This document shows positions 1-7,532 of a stretch of 64,000 nt of DNA, in pieces. The notes under the pieces were generated by a model that ran no database searches, was not told the DNA's origin, and was given only the letters and a program-made list of their open reading frames with translations. This DNA is from an uncultured bacterium (GTDB lineage Bacteria; Bacillota; Clostridia; Oscillospirales; Acutalibacteraceae), in contig CASDTH010000031.1 of the NCBI GenBank assembly GCA_949283655.1, forward strand, positions 1-64,000, given 5' to 3'. How positions within the stretch are numbered: position 1 is the stretch's first letter; every line of letters begins with the position of its first letter. The translations under genes and the position numbers were made by a program.

Positions 1-6
1 CCCAAT

Positions 7-175
7 TCAGACATCAGATTTCAGACATGAGACATCAGACGTGAAAGGCAGAAGCGGTTGCCTCGGAGGCGGTGGCAGAAAGCAAATTAGGGGATAAAAA
101 TTTCGCTTTTTATTGCGGAGGCAGGGCTTTATTGTAACCATATCTGAAATCTAATATCTGATATCTGGAATCTGT
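7..175. repeat. Short-word repeats at window edge, partly inverted
   Basis: Positions 7-45 contain the words AGACATCAG, AGACATGAG and AGACATCAG in close tandem. Positions 138-173 contain the opposite-orientation words ATCTGAAATCT, ATATCTG and ATATCTGG. The segment CAGATTTCAGACA at about 15-27 is an 11/13 inverted match to TATCTGAAATCTA near 139-151. The roughly 110 bases between the arms show no convincing gene. A similar word (CATCTAACATCTAATG) occurs near 62006-62021. This may be an intergenic repeat element of this genome; its edges cannot be defined from one window. Confidence 0.35.
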
Positions 176-199
176 TTGGCGCTCGTTTTTTCGCTAAGG

Positions 200-394
200 T
201 GGAAAAATCCCCTTACGAGCCCGCCGGAGATGCGCGGAGCCTGCCGCCGCTGGCCTACTGGTAGAGAGTTCCTCAGAGCAAAGACTGAAGGCCCCGGGAG
301 GTTTCTCCCGAGGCCTGTAAGTCGTTCGGAATATCAAGCGTGGAGATAGGCCCAGGCGGCAACAGCGGTTTTCAGCGCCATGGCCGTACCACAA
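200..394 (-). ncRNA. ssrS: Candidate 6S-like regulatory RNA
   Basis: The segment folds as one long interrupted hairpin. An apical stem pairs 289-300 with 305-316 around a 4-nt loop. It is followed by a large, nearly symmetric unpaired bubble (258-288 opposite 317-346). Below that, 252-257 pairs with 347-352 and 243-248 with 355-360, and there is a weaker outer closing stem. Closing stem, central open-promoter-like bubble and apical stem of about 200 nt are the hallmarks of 6S RNA, which binds RNA polymerase holoenzyme. A TATAAT box lies on the minus strand at 405-400, giving a 5' end near 393, although no good -35 is visible. The 3' half on this strand contains GCGGCGGCA followed by ATCTCCGG, which resembles the 3' part of E. 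coli 6S RNA. The identification rests on structure and must be tested with a covariance model. Confidence 0.5.
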
Positions 395-459
395 GCAAGA
401 TTATAGTGGTTTGCGAATAAACATTCGGAAGGCTGCGTCTTGTAACGCGCTCACGCCCC

Positions 460-1812
460 CTATTTTTGAGGGAAACGAACTTCGAATACACTGCCCTTAC
501 CCAGCTCACTTTTTACGTTTATGGTAGCGTTATGCGCCTGTGCAATCCACTGCACCATGGAAAGCCCCAGCCCGGCGCTCCCATTTTGACCAGCGCTGCG
601 CGATGGGTCAACGCGATAAAACCGGTCAAAGATGCGCTCAAGATGCTCGGGCGCAATGCCAATTCCATTGTCCTCCACACAGAGCACAATGTCGCCCTGT
701 TCCCGTGTCAGCCGGATCGTGGCCTCTCCCTGCTCCTTCCCATAGGCGACGGCGTTAGAGACGAGGTTTATAAGCATGCGGGTCAGCAGTGTTTGATCTC
801 CCGTCAGCACAATATCCGGTTCCAAAGCACACCGGATGGTGATGCCGCGCGCCCGGGCCTGCCCCTCCAGCTCTTCTGCCACAGCCTCACACAGCGTAGT
901 CAGATCGACACGTTCCATCTCCAGATGTAGCGTGTGGTTATCCGCGCGCGTCAGCTCCAGTAGCTGCGCAACCAGCGTGGCCATTTTATTGCCCTGTGCC
1001 TGAATGGCGCGCATGGCATGCAAGGCCTCTTGCGCATCATTCTGGCTGAGCGCATAATCCGCTTCCGAAAGGATCACGGCGATTGGGGTGCGAAGCTCGT
1101 GGGAGGCGTCGGAGGTAAATTGCTTTTCCCGTTCAAAGGAATCCTCCAGCCGGTCGAGCATCGCATTAAAGGCCTGGGCGAGGTGCGCAATTTCATCTTT
1201 ACCGCCGTCCGGCAGGCGGGCGGAGAGGTCGCTGCCGCTGCTGATGCGGTTCGCTGCCTGTGTGATGCGTTCTACCGGACGGAAGGCGCGCTTGGTAATC
1301 AGGTATCCGCCCAGGGCAGAAAGCAGTAGTACCAGCGGGAAACACACCGCTGATATGACGGTGACAAAATTGATGACGGAGTCGCTGGTGCTCAGCGAGT
1401 AGATCCCCCGGGCCCACACACCGGTTTCCCCATAGCCGACATACATATCATATACCTGCCATTGCCGGCCCCCGCCCTCTACATTCTGGTGGGTATCTGC
1501 AATCAGCGGCGTTTCCACAGGAAAGCCGGCCGGCGTGCTGCCCAGCAGCAGCGTCCCGGCCGGGCCGTAAAGCACGAGCGTGATCCCGTCATGGTAGAGG
1601 TCAATCCGGCTATCGATCTCCAATTGCCCGCCGCGAAAGTCAATATCGTCAAACGCACCCTTAACCGCCTCTTCCAAATTGGCTTTGGAGGAGTAAACAA
1701 GGCGCAGGTCGAGCGCGAGAAAGACAAAGCCCAGCACCAGAGAGAGAATTACCGCTAAAATCGCCGTATAAAAGAGCGTAACGCGTAGCTTGATAGAAAG
1801 GCGCCGTTTCAT
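460..1812 (-). CDS. Two-component sensor histidine kinase
   Basis: A 450-residue membrane kinase that would autophosphorylate and pass phosphate to the regulator encoded just upstream (1834-2508). Transmembrane helix 1 is at about residues 10-34, followed by an extracytoplasmic sensor region of about 110 residues. Helix 2 is at about 148-172, then a HAMP linker to about 225. The HisKA box SDASHELRTP carries the phospho-acceptor His238. The ATPase domain shows the N box (NLVSNAVAYG), G1 (DNGIGI), F box (IFDRFYR) and G2 (GLGLSMV). All catalytic boxes are intact. The gap from the regulator is 21 nt, so the two genes are probably one transcript. The divergently transcribed PepSY protein is a likely target or partner. 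The sensed signal is unknown. Confidence 0.95.
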   Translation of the reverse strand: MKRRLSIKLRVTLFYTAILAVILSLVLGFVFLALDLRLVYSSKANLEEAVKGAFDDIDFRGGQLEIDSRIDLYHDGITLVLYGPAGTLLLGSTPAGFPVETPLIADTHQNVEGGGRQWQVYDMYVGYGETGVWARGIYSLSTSDSVINFVTVISAVCFPLVLLLSALGGYLITKRAFRPVERITQAANRISSGSDLSARLPDGGKDEIAHLAQAFNAMLDRLEDSFEREKQFTSDASHELRTPIAVILSEADYALSQNDAQEALHAMRAIQAQGNKMATLVAQLLELTRADNHTLHLEMERVDLTTLCEAVAEELEGQARARGITIRCALEPDIVLTGDQTLLTRMLINLVSNAVAYGKEQGEATIRLTREQGDIVLCVEDNGIGIAPEHLERIFDRFYRVDPSRSAGQNGSAGLGLSMVQWIAQAHNATINVKSELGKGSVFEVRFPQK

Positions 1813-1833
1813 GAAATGCCCCCTTTTGACGTA

Positions 1834-2508
1834 TTACTCGGCCCGCAGCACATATCCCATTCCGCGCACGGTATGGATCAGCTTTGGTTCATGCCCTGCG
1901 TCGATCTTTTTGCGCACGTAACGGATGTAAACATCCACTACATTGCTGCCGCCTTCAAAATCGTAGCTCCACACATGCTGTTCGATTTGATCGCGCGTGA
2001 GCACTGCGCCCTGATTGCGCAGCAGATATTCCAGCACGGCGTATTCCTTTTGAGAGAGCGGGATTTCCTGCCCGCCGCGGGTAACGCGCCGGGTGTTGAG
2101 ATCCATCGTCAGGTCGGCGGCCGTCAGCAGGCTGGATGCGGTATCCTGCGCAGTACGGCGCAGCAGCACACGGATACGCGCGGATAATTCGTCAAAAGAG
2201 AAGGGCTTGACCAGGTAATCGTCCGCTCCGGTATCAAGGCCTGCCACACGGTCCGCAATGGTGTCGCGTGCAGTGAGCAGTAGTACGGGAGTCTGATTGC
2301 CTTGGGCGCGCATCTGCCGGAGGACCGACAGGCCGTCGCGCCCTGGTAGCATGATATCCAGAATGATGGCGTCGTAATCTGTCATCTCAATGAAATCGAG
2401 CGCTTCTTCGCCGTCCATACAGGTATCCACACCGTAGCCCTCCGTTTTCAGCCGTTTGGCCGTCACCTGTAGGAGCGCGGGCTCATCTTCTACATATAAT
2501 AACCGCAT
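1834..2508 (-). CDS. OmpR/PhoB-family response regulator
   Basis: A 224-residue DNA-binding regulator partnered with the kinase downstream. The receiver domain (1-115) has the acidic pocket (VEDE), the phospho-acceptor Asp51 in ILDIMLPG, and the conserved Lys of the LVKPF segment. The C-terminal winged helix (about 128-224) ends with the typical TVRGMGYVL. The reading frame is open 40 codons further upstream, but that stretch is A/T-rich and unlike the family. The ATG at 2508 starts the canonical MRLLYVEDEP and follows a purine-rich ribosome site (GAAAGGGG), so it is taken as the start. It is divergent from the PepSY gene, consistent with control of that gene. Confidence 0.95.
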   Translation of the reverse strand: MRLLYVEDEPALLQVTAKRLKTEGYGVDTCMDGEEALDFIEMTDYDAIILDIMLPGRDGLSVLRQMRAQGNQTPVLLLTARDTIADRVAGLDTGADDYLVKPFSFDELSARIRVLLRRTAQDTASSLLTAADLTMDLNTRRVTRGGQEIPLSQKEYAVLEYLLRNQGAVLTRDQIEQHVWSYDFEGGSNVVDVYIRYVRKKIDAGHEPKLIHTVRGMGYVLRAE

Positions 2509-2762
2509 ATGGTTGCCCCTTTCCATTGAAATGAAGTGGCTGACTTGCAGCCGTAGCGTGTGGGATGCTACTATGCATAGATTATAGCATGAAAACCGGC
2601 GGAAGATAAAAAAATAAAATATTTTCAATCAATTGTGTTTTTTAATCTTCCTCTCATTTTCGGTGGATATAATGAAGCCACGATAGGAGATGACGGGACG
2701 CCGCTCTCCATCAGAATAAATCAAAACCTGAAAAAGGAACCAGAATGAAGGAGGCATTTCCT

Positions 2763-4094
2763 ATGAAGAAGAGCAGAAAAATTTTAGTAGCGGCTGGCGC
2801 GGCAGCGCTTGTTCTGGCGGTTGGCGCCGCATCCGTGTTCGGTGTTTCCGCCCATTCCAGAAACGAGGCGAGAGAAACAGCGCTGAAGTATCTCCCCGCC
2901 GACGCCCAGCTCATTGCACAGGAGCGGGATGACGACAGCTATGAGTTCAAATTCCACAGTGCGGAGCAGGCGGAAAAGTACGAGCTTGAGGTTGGCCGGC
3001 AGACCAAGGAACTGACAGAGTGGAAGAGCCAGGCGGACAATTCCGCAGGCGCAAAATTCGTGAAGCTGACGCAGCAGCAGGCGGAGCAGATTGTGACCGG
3101 TGAGATCGAGGGCGCCAGCATTACGAAAACCCAGCTGGTGGAGGATGACGGCCTACAGGTCTATGAGGTTTCCTTCCAGAGCGATCAATGCCGCGGCAGC
3201 TATGATATCCATCCAGAGAGTGGCTTGATCCTGGAGCGCGAAATTAAGATTGGCGCGCCAATCGTTGTGCCGCTGACAAACGCGCCGGCTGCGGATACTG
3301 CGGACCCAGGCAGCAGCGAGCCCAGCCAGCAGGCATCCGGTCTCATCGGCTTTGAAAAGGCGAAGGAGCTTGCGCTCGCCGAGGTCTCCGGCGCAGTGAT
3401 TACAGATTTCGACCTTGATCGCGAGAAAGACGTATATGTCTATGAAATCGAATTGTATAAGGATGGTTATGAGTATGATCTTGTGCTCAATGCGCAGGAT
3501 GGATCAAAAATCTCCCTGAAAAAAGAAAAAGATGACGATTGGGATTGGCATTACCACGGCGACCGCACACCCGTAACGCAGACGACGACACAGGCTGCCC
3601 AGACTGACACCGCAGGCCAGACGCAGCAGGCAAAGCCTGCCGGGAGCACAACATCCACGTCGGGGAATTCCAACGCCTATATTGGCCTTGCAAAGGCGAA
3701 GGAGATCGTGCTGCAAAAGGCGCCCGGTGCGACAATTTATAAGATCGAGTTGGAGCGTGACGACGGCCGTGTTTCCTACGAGGGTGAGGCACGTAAGGGC
3801 AACGTAGAGTATGAATTTGATATTGACGCCTATACTGGCACAATCCTCTCTTGGGAGACGGAGCAGAAGGGCGTTGGCACTACGCAAAGTGATTCCGTGA
3901 TCGGTCTGGAGAAGGCAAAATCCATCGTGCTCAGCAAGCTGCCCGACGGAAAAATCGTGGAAATCGAACTAGATTATGACGATGGCCGCAAAATCTATGA
4001 GGGCGAGGCCCGAAAGGGGAATATGGAATACGATTTTGAAATGGATGCCAGCACCGGCACGTTGCTGAAATGGGAGGCAGAGCGTATCGGCTAA
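2763..4094 (+). CDS. Secreted or membrane-anchored multi-PepSY domain protein
   Basis: A 443-residue protein starting with a Lys-rich N-terminus and a hydrophobic segment (about residues 7-27, ending in VSAHS) that acts as signal peptide or anchor. At least three PepSY-type repeats follow, each opening with IGxxKAKxxxLxxxPG and closing with an acidic segment such as DxDAxTGTIL. An earlier divergent one lies near residues 95-165. Linkers are Thr/Gln/Ser-rich (about 275-305). PepSY domains are found in protease inhibitors and envelope proteins. Such genes commonly sit beside two-component systems, as here. The start at 2763 is preceded by AAGGAGG at 2748-2754; an upstream in-frame ATG at 2745 lies before that site. 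A TATAAT at 2668-2673 lacks a good -35, which would fit activation by the divergent regulator. Confidence 0.85.
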   Translation: MKKSRKILVAAGAAALVLAVGAASVFGVSAHSRNEARETALKYLPADAQLIAQERDDDSYEFKFHSAEQAEKYELEVGRQTKELTEWKSQADNSAGAKFVKLTQQQAEQIVTGEIEGASITKTQLVEDDGLQVYEVSFQSDQCRGSYDIHPESGLILEREIKIGAPIVVPLTNAPAADTADPGSSEPSQQASGLIGFEKAKELALAEVSGAVITDFDLDREKDVYVYEIELYKDGYEYDLVLNAQDGSKISLKKEKDDDWDWHYHGDRTPVTQTTTQAAQTDTAGQTQQAKPAGSTTSTSGNSNAYIGLAKAKEIVLQKAPGATIYKIELERDDGRVSYEGEARKGNVEYEFDIDAYTGTILSWETEQKGVGTTQSDSVIGLEKAKSIVLSKLPDGKIVEIELDYDDGRKIYEGEARKGNMEYDFEMDASTGTLLKWEAERIG

Positions 4095-4159
4095 AGCAAA
4101 AAGGGCAACCAGATAGCAAGAAGAGACAGCAAGCCGTTCCTTTGTGAGCAATGCATCAA

Positions 4160-4206
4160 ATTCCCCCTTGCGGAAGGCGCAGTACGCCATCCGCAAGGGG
4201 ATTTTG
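4160..4206 (+). terminator. Intrinsic terminator after PepSY gene
   Basis: An 11-bp perfect stem (4164-4174 with 4190-4200) and a 15-nt loop are followed by ATTTTG. It separates the PepSY gene from the promoter of the LacI-type regulator. Confidence 0.7.
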
Positions 4207-4307
4207 CTGATACAATCGTTTTGTGGGCCATGCGGCGTATCGCAAAGCGATGAGCAGATAGACAAAATTTTATATATGAAAACGGAGCAAATATGCGTTA
4301 TGGGCTA

Positions 4308-4336
4308 TTGACGGGTGTAAAGGCAGATGATACAAT
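4308..4336 (+). promoter_or_regulatory. Sigma-A promoter of the LacI-type regulator
   Basis: TTGACG at 4308-4313, a 17-nt spacer and TACAAT at 4331-4336 make a near-consensus promoter. Transcription would begin near 4343. The open frame extends upstream to an ATG at 4293, but that codon precedes the promoter. This supports translation from ATG 4368. Confidence 0.8.
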
Positions 4337-4343
4337 AAACTCG

Positions 4344-4357
4344 AAACGATACGGTTT
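4344..4357. promoter_or_regulatory. Possible autoregulatory operator
   Basis: AAACGATACGGTTT is an imperfect palindrome (AAAC/GTTT arms) lying on the predicted transcription start of the regulator gene. It contains the half-site CGAAACG, which recurs in the perfect palindrome at 5391-5402. Autoregulation by the LacI-type protein is inferred. Confidence 0.4.
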
Positions 4358-4367
4358 GGAGGGCGCC

Positions 4368-5354
4368 ATGGCAGCGACGATTAAGGATCTTGCACGTGAA
4401 ACAGGCCTCGGGTATGCGACGATCAGCGCTTATCTCAACGGGGCGAACGTGCGCCCGAAAAACAGGGAACTGATCGAAGCGGCAGTGAAGAAGCTAGGCT
4501 ACGTGCGCAATGAGTATGCGCGTGGCCTGAAAATGCACCGCTCCATGACAATCGGCGTGCTGATTCCGGAGCTCTCCAATACGTTCAGCACCACGATCAT
4601 CAGCGCAATGGAGGATGAGTTGCGCCGCCTTGGGTACGGGATTCTGGTGTGCGACTGCCGTAGCGACCGGAAGTTGGAGGCAAAATCCTTACAGTTCCTG
4701 CAATCCAAAATGGTGGATGGGGTGATCGTGATGCCTGTATCCACGGACGGGGAGCTTTTCGACGCGCTGGCCGGTGCAATCCCCGCCGTCGCCATCGACC
4801 GCTTCACCCTCAGCGGGCGTGTTTCCCATGTGCTGATTAACAACCGGGAGATTAGCGCGCAGGCCGTGCGGATGTTAACAAGTAAGGGGCACCGCCGTGT
4901 GGCGTTGATTTCCGGCGCACGCGGTATCTATACGGCGGATGAGCGCCGCAAGGGTTATGAAGAGGCTATGCGAATTGCCGGCTGCTACGAGCAGTCCATG
5001 ATCTATCAGGGGCATTTTACGGTGGATGGCGGTTATCTGGCCATGAAGCAGATCATCCAATCCGGTCGGGGGATCACAGCCGTGTTCGTCACGAATTACG
5101 AAATGACAGTCGGCGCCATCATCGCGATCAATGAGATGGGGCGTAAAATCCCGGAGGATTATAGCTTTATCGGGTTTGATAACCACGATCTGAGCAAGGT
5201 TATCACACCGAGGCTTGCCATGGTCAACCAGCCGGTGGAGAAGATCGGCCGTGAAGCGGCCAGCCTGCTGATCCGGCAGCTCGAAGGCGGAGAGCGGCAG
5301 GATATCATACTGCCGGCCACATTGGAGCTCGGGGCGTCTATTCGAACCATTTAA
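4368..5354 (+). CDS. LacI-family transcriptional regulator of the glycan locus
   Basis: A 328-residue LacI/GalR-type repressor. The N-terminal helix-turn-helix reads ATIKDLARETGLGYATISAY with the hinge region following. A periplasmic-binding-protein-like effector domain begins near residue 55 (SMTIGVLIPELSN) and runs to the C-terminus. The start at ATG 4368 is set by the promoter at 4308-4336 and a GGAGGG site at 4358-4363. It is the first gene upstream of a 26-kb same-strand array of glycosidases, and a perfect palindrome lies between it and the next gene. Local control by a sugar or glycan fragment is therefore likely; the effector cannot be told from sequence. Confidence 0.9.
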   Translation: MAATIKDLARETGLGYATISAYLNGANVRPKNRELIEAAVKKLGYVRNEYARGLKMHRSMTIGVLIPELSNTFSTTIISAMEDELRRLGYGILVCDCRSDRKLEAKSLQFLQSKMVDGVIVMPVSTDGELFDALAGAIPAVAIDRFTLSGRVSHVLINNREISAQAVRMLTSKGHRRVALISGARGIYTADERRKGYEEAMRIAGCYEQSMIYQGHFTVDGGYLAMKQIIQSGRGITAVFVTNYEMTVGAIIAINEMGRKIPEDYSFIGFDNHDLSKVITPRLAMVNQPVEKIGREAASLLIRQLEGGERQDIILPATLELGASIRTI

Positions 5355-5390
5355 AGGAGAGGAAAGGCAAGGATTTTTTGTCCCGAAAAT

Positions 5391-5402
5391 CGAAACGTTT
5401 CG
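5391..5402. promoter_or_regulatory. Perfect LacI-type operator before the catabolic genes
   Basis: CGAAACGTTTCG is a 12-bp perfect palindrome with central CG, the form expected for LacI/CcpA-type operators. It lies 34 nt before the aldo/keto reductase start. A weak promoter (TTGTCC at 5378 and an A/T-rich -10 near 5403-5410) would place the operator in the spacer, where bound repressor would block polymerase. Confidence 0.6.
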
Positions 5403-5435
5403 CATTTAAATTTCTTTAACAGGAAGGGTGAAAAA

Positions 5436-6428
5436 ATGCTAGATAAAATTGGATTTGGGACATTTGGTTCCGATCGATATGATGAGCAGACCGTCGCGCA
5501 GGCTGTATACGAGGCGATTCAGTGCGGTTATCGCACCTTCGACTGCGCCAGTGTTTACGGGAACGAGGCGCAGATCGGCAAGGTTTTTAAGCGGGCGTTC
5601 GATGAGGGCCTTGTTACCCGAGACGCGTTGACCATCATCAGCAAGGTGTGGAACGATATGCACGGCGAGGGCCAGGTTATCGCTAGCTGCAAGCAGTCGC
5701 TGCAGGATCTGGGGCTTGATTATCTAGATCTTTATATTCTGCACTGGCCGTTCCCCAATTATCATGCCAGAGGCTGCGACGGCGATAGCAGGAACCCTGA
5801 CAGCCGCCCGTTCTTCACAGAGGACTTCATGGTGGCGTGGCGCCAGATGGAAGAGCTCCGGCGCTCCGGACTGGTGCGTGAGATTGCCATGAGCAACATG
5901 ACTATCCCGAAGTTTGAGGCCGTCCTGCCGCTGTGTGAGATTCAGCCCTACGCCAATGAGATGGAGCTGCATCCCTCGTTCCAACAGCCGGAGCTGTACG
6001 ATTACTGCAAGGCGCACGGCATGGAGGTCATCGGCTTCTGCCCGCTGGGCAGCCCGAACCGCCCCGAGCGCGACCGCACGGCGGACGATGTTGTGGATAC
6101 CAAGATGCCGGTCATCCAGCAGCTGGCGCAGGAGCACGGCTGCTCCCCGCAGGAAATCTGTCTCAAGTGGGCGGTCACACGCGGTCACACGCCGATTCCG
6201 TTCTCGGGGAACCCGCGCAATATTGCCGCCAACCTTACCGCTGTGCAGGAGCCGCTCACCGAAGCGGAGATGGAGCGGATCGCCCAGGCGGACTGCAACT
6301 GCCGCCTTGTCAAGGGGCAGGTATTCCTCTGGCCCGGTTCCGACGATTGGAAAGATCTCTGGGATCTCAATGGTAAATTGGATCACTGGATTGATAAAGA
6401 TAACAAATGGATAAAGGAGAATGTGTAA
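5436..6428 (+). CDS. Aldo/keto reductase
   Basis: A 330-residue cytoplasmic NAD(P)H-dependent oxidoreductase with a TIM-barrel fold. The catalytic tetrad is visible: Asp36 and Tyr41 in TFDCASVYG, Lys70 in IISKVW and His103 in YILHWPFP. The cofactor-binding end has IPFSGNPRNIAANL in place of the more usual IPKS form. It is the first catabolic gene after the regulator. Its stop overlaps the next start by one base (TAATG), so it is co-translated with a zinc dehydrogenase. The pair probably oxidises or reduces a sugar released by the downstream glycosidases (fucose or galactose are candidates). The substrate is not determined. Confidence 0.88.
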   Translation: MLDKIGFGTFGSDRYDEQTVAQAVYEAIQCGYRTFDCASVYGNEAQIGKVFKRAFDEGLVTRDALTIISKVWNDMHGEGQVIASCKQSLQDLGLDYLDLYILHWPFPNYHARGCDGDSRNPDSRPFFTEDFMVAWRQMEELRRSGLVREIAMSNMTIPKFEAVLPLCEIQPYANEMELHPSFQQPELYDYCKAHGMEVIGFCPLGSPNRPERDRTADDVVDTKMPVIQQLAQEHGCSPQEICLKWAVTRGHTPIPFSGNPRNIAANLTAVQEPLTEAEMERIAQADCNCRLVKGQVFLWPGSDDWKDLWDLNGKLDHWIDKDNKWIKENV

Positions 6429-7489
6429 TGGAAGGTAAAATGATTGGAGCGACGCTCCCCGGCAACAGCACGGTAGAATTCAAGGAGTTTGACATCCCAA
6501 AGCCTGGCCACGGCCAGGTTCTGATTCAGACGATGGCTTCCACCATCTGCGGCAGCGATATCCGCTGCATCTATCGCGAGCACACCGGTAAGGGTGCGGA
6601 GGGCTACATCGACGGTACAATCGCCGGCCATGAGCCATGCGGGATTATCGTGGAGGAGGGCGAGGGCCTGCGCCGCTTTAAAAAGGGCGACCGCGTCATT
6701 ATCTACCACATCAGCGGCTGCGGCCTGTGTTATGACTGCCGCCGTGGATACGCCATCTCCTGCACGTCTGAGCATCGCCAGGCATACGGCTGGCAGCGTA
6801 ACGGCGGCATGGCGCCGTACATCCTCGCCGAGGAGAAGGACCTCATCCCCCTGCCCGACGAGCTAACCTATGTGGACGGCGCGCAGGTTGCCTGCGGCTT
6901 CGGCACCGTTTATGAAGCGTTGGAGAAGATCACTGTCGGCGGAGACGATACCGTACTGGTCGTCGGCCTTGGCCCGGTCGGCCTGGCTGCGCTTCAGCTC
7001 GCCCGCGCCATGGGCGCCGATAAGCTCATCGGCATTGAGTACGATGATTCCCGCCTGAAGATCGCACAGGATCTGGGCCTGGCGGATTACGTCTTTAAGT
7101 CCGACGATCAGGCGCTGGAGAAGATCCTCTCCGTCACCGGCGGCAAGGGCGCGGAAAAGGCGGTTGATTGCTCTGCGAACGATCAGGGGCGTCAGCTCGC
7201 CATCCGCGGCACCAAGAGCTACGGTAAGATCGCGTTTGTCGGCGAGGGCAACACCTGCACCTTCAACCCGTCCCCGGATATCATCCACGGCCAGAAGACC
7301 ATCTACGGCAGCTGGGTCACCTCCCTGTGGCGCATGGAGGACCTTGTCGATAAGCTGGTCCGCTGGAACATCCATCCGGAGGATCTTGTCACAGACCGCT
7401 TCCCGCTCGAGAAGGCCGGCGAGGCATACGCGCTCATGGCCAGCGGTAAGTGCGGCAAGGTCGCTGTCGTCTTTGACGAGGAGAAATAA
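6428..7489 (+). CDS. Zinc-dependent alcohol/polyol dehydrogenase (MDR family)
   Basis: A 353-residue medium-chain dehydrogenase. Catalytic zinc ligands are Cys41 (ICGSD) and His68-Glu69 (GHEP). The structural zinc site is Cys98, Cys101, Cys104 and Cys112. A Rossmann domain follows with GLGPVGLAALQLARAMGA. The start at 6428 overlaps the preceding stop, and an earlier in-frame ATG (6407) lies inside the reductase gene. Relatives act on sorbitol, threonine or sugar alcohols. With the reductase upstream it may form a two-step sugar redox route; the exact substrate is inferred only from context. Confidence 0.88.
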   Translation: MEGKMIGATLPGNSTVEFKEFDIPKPGHGQVLIQTMASTICGSDIRCIYREHTGKGAEGYIDGTIAGHEPCGIIVEEGEGLRRFKKGDRVIIYHISGCGLCYDCRRGYAISCTSEHRQAYGWQRNGGMAPYILAEEKDLIPLPDELTYVDGAQVACGFGTVYEALEKITVGGDDTVLVVGLGPVGLAALQLARAMGADKLIGIEYDDSRLKIAQDLGLADYVFKSDDQALEKILSVTGGKGAEKAVDCSANDQGRQLAIRGTKSYGKIAFVGEGNTCTFNPSPDIIHGQKTIYGSWVTSLWRMEDLVDKLVRWNIHPEDLVTDRFPLEKAGEAYALMASGKCGKVAVVFDEEK

Positions 7490-7532
7490 GCGGATTTAAC
7501 CACAGCTGATCAAACGATAGGAGCGTGCTGTG

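Noticed and set aside
4293..4367. Longer N-terminus for the LacI-type regulator from ATG 4293
   Set aside because: That codon lies upstream of the near-consensus promoter and the extra residues do not match the family.
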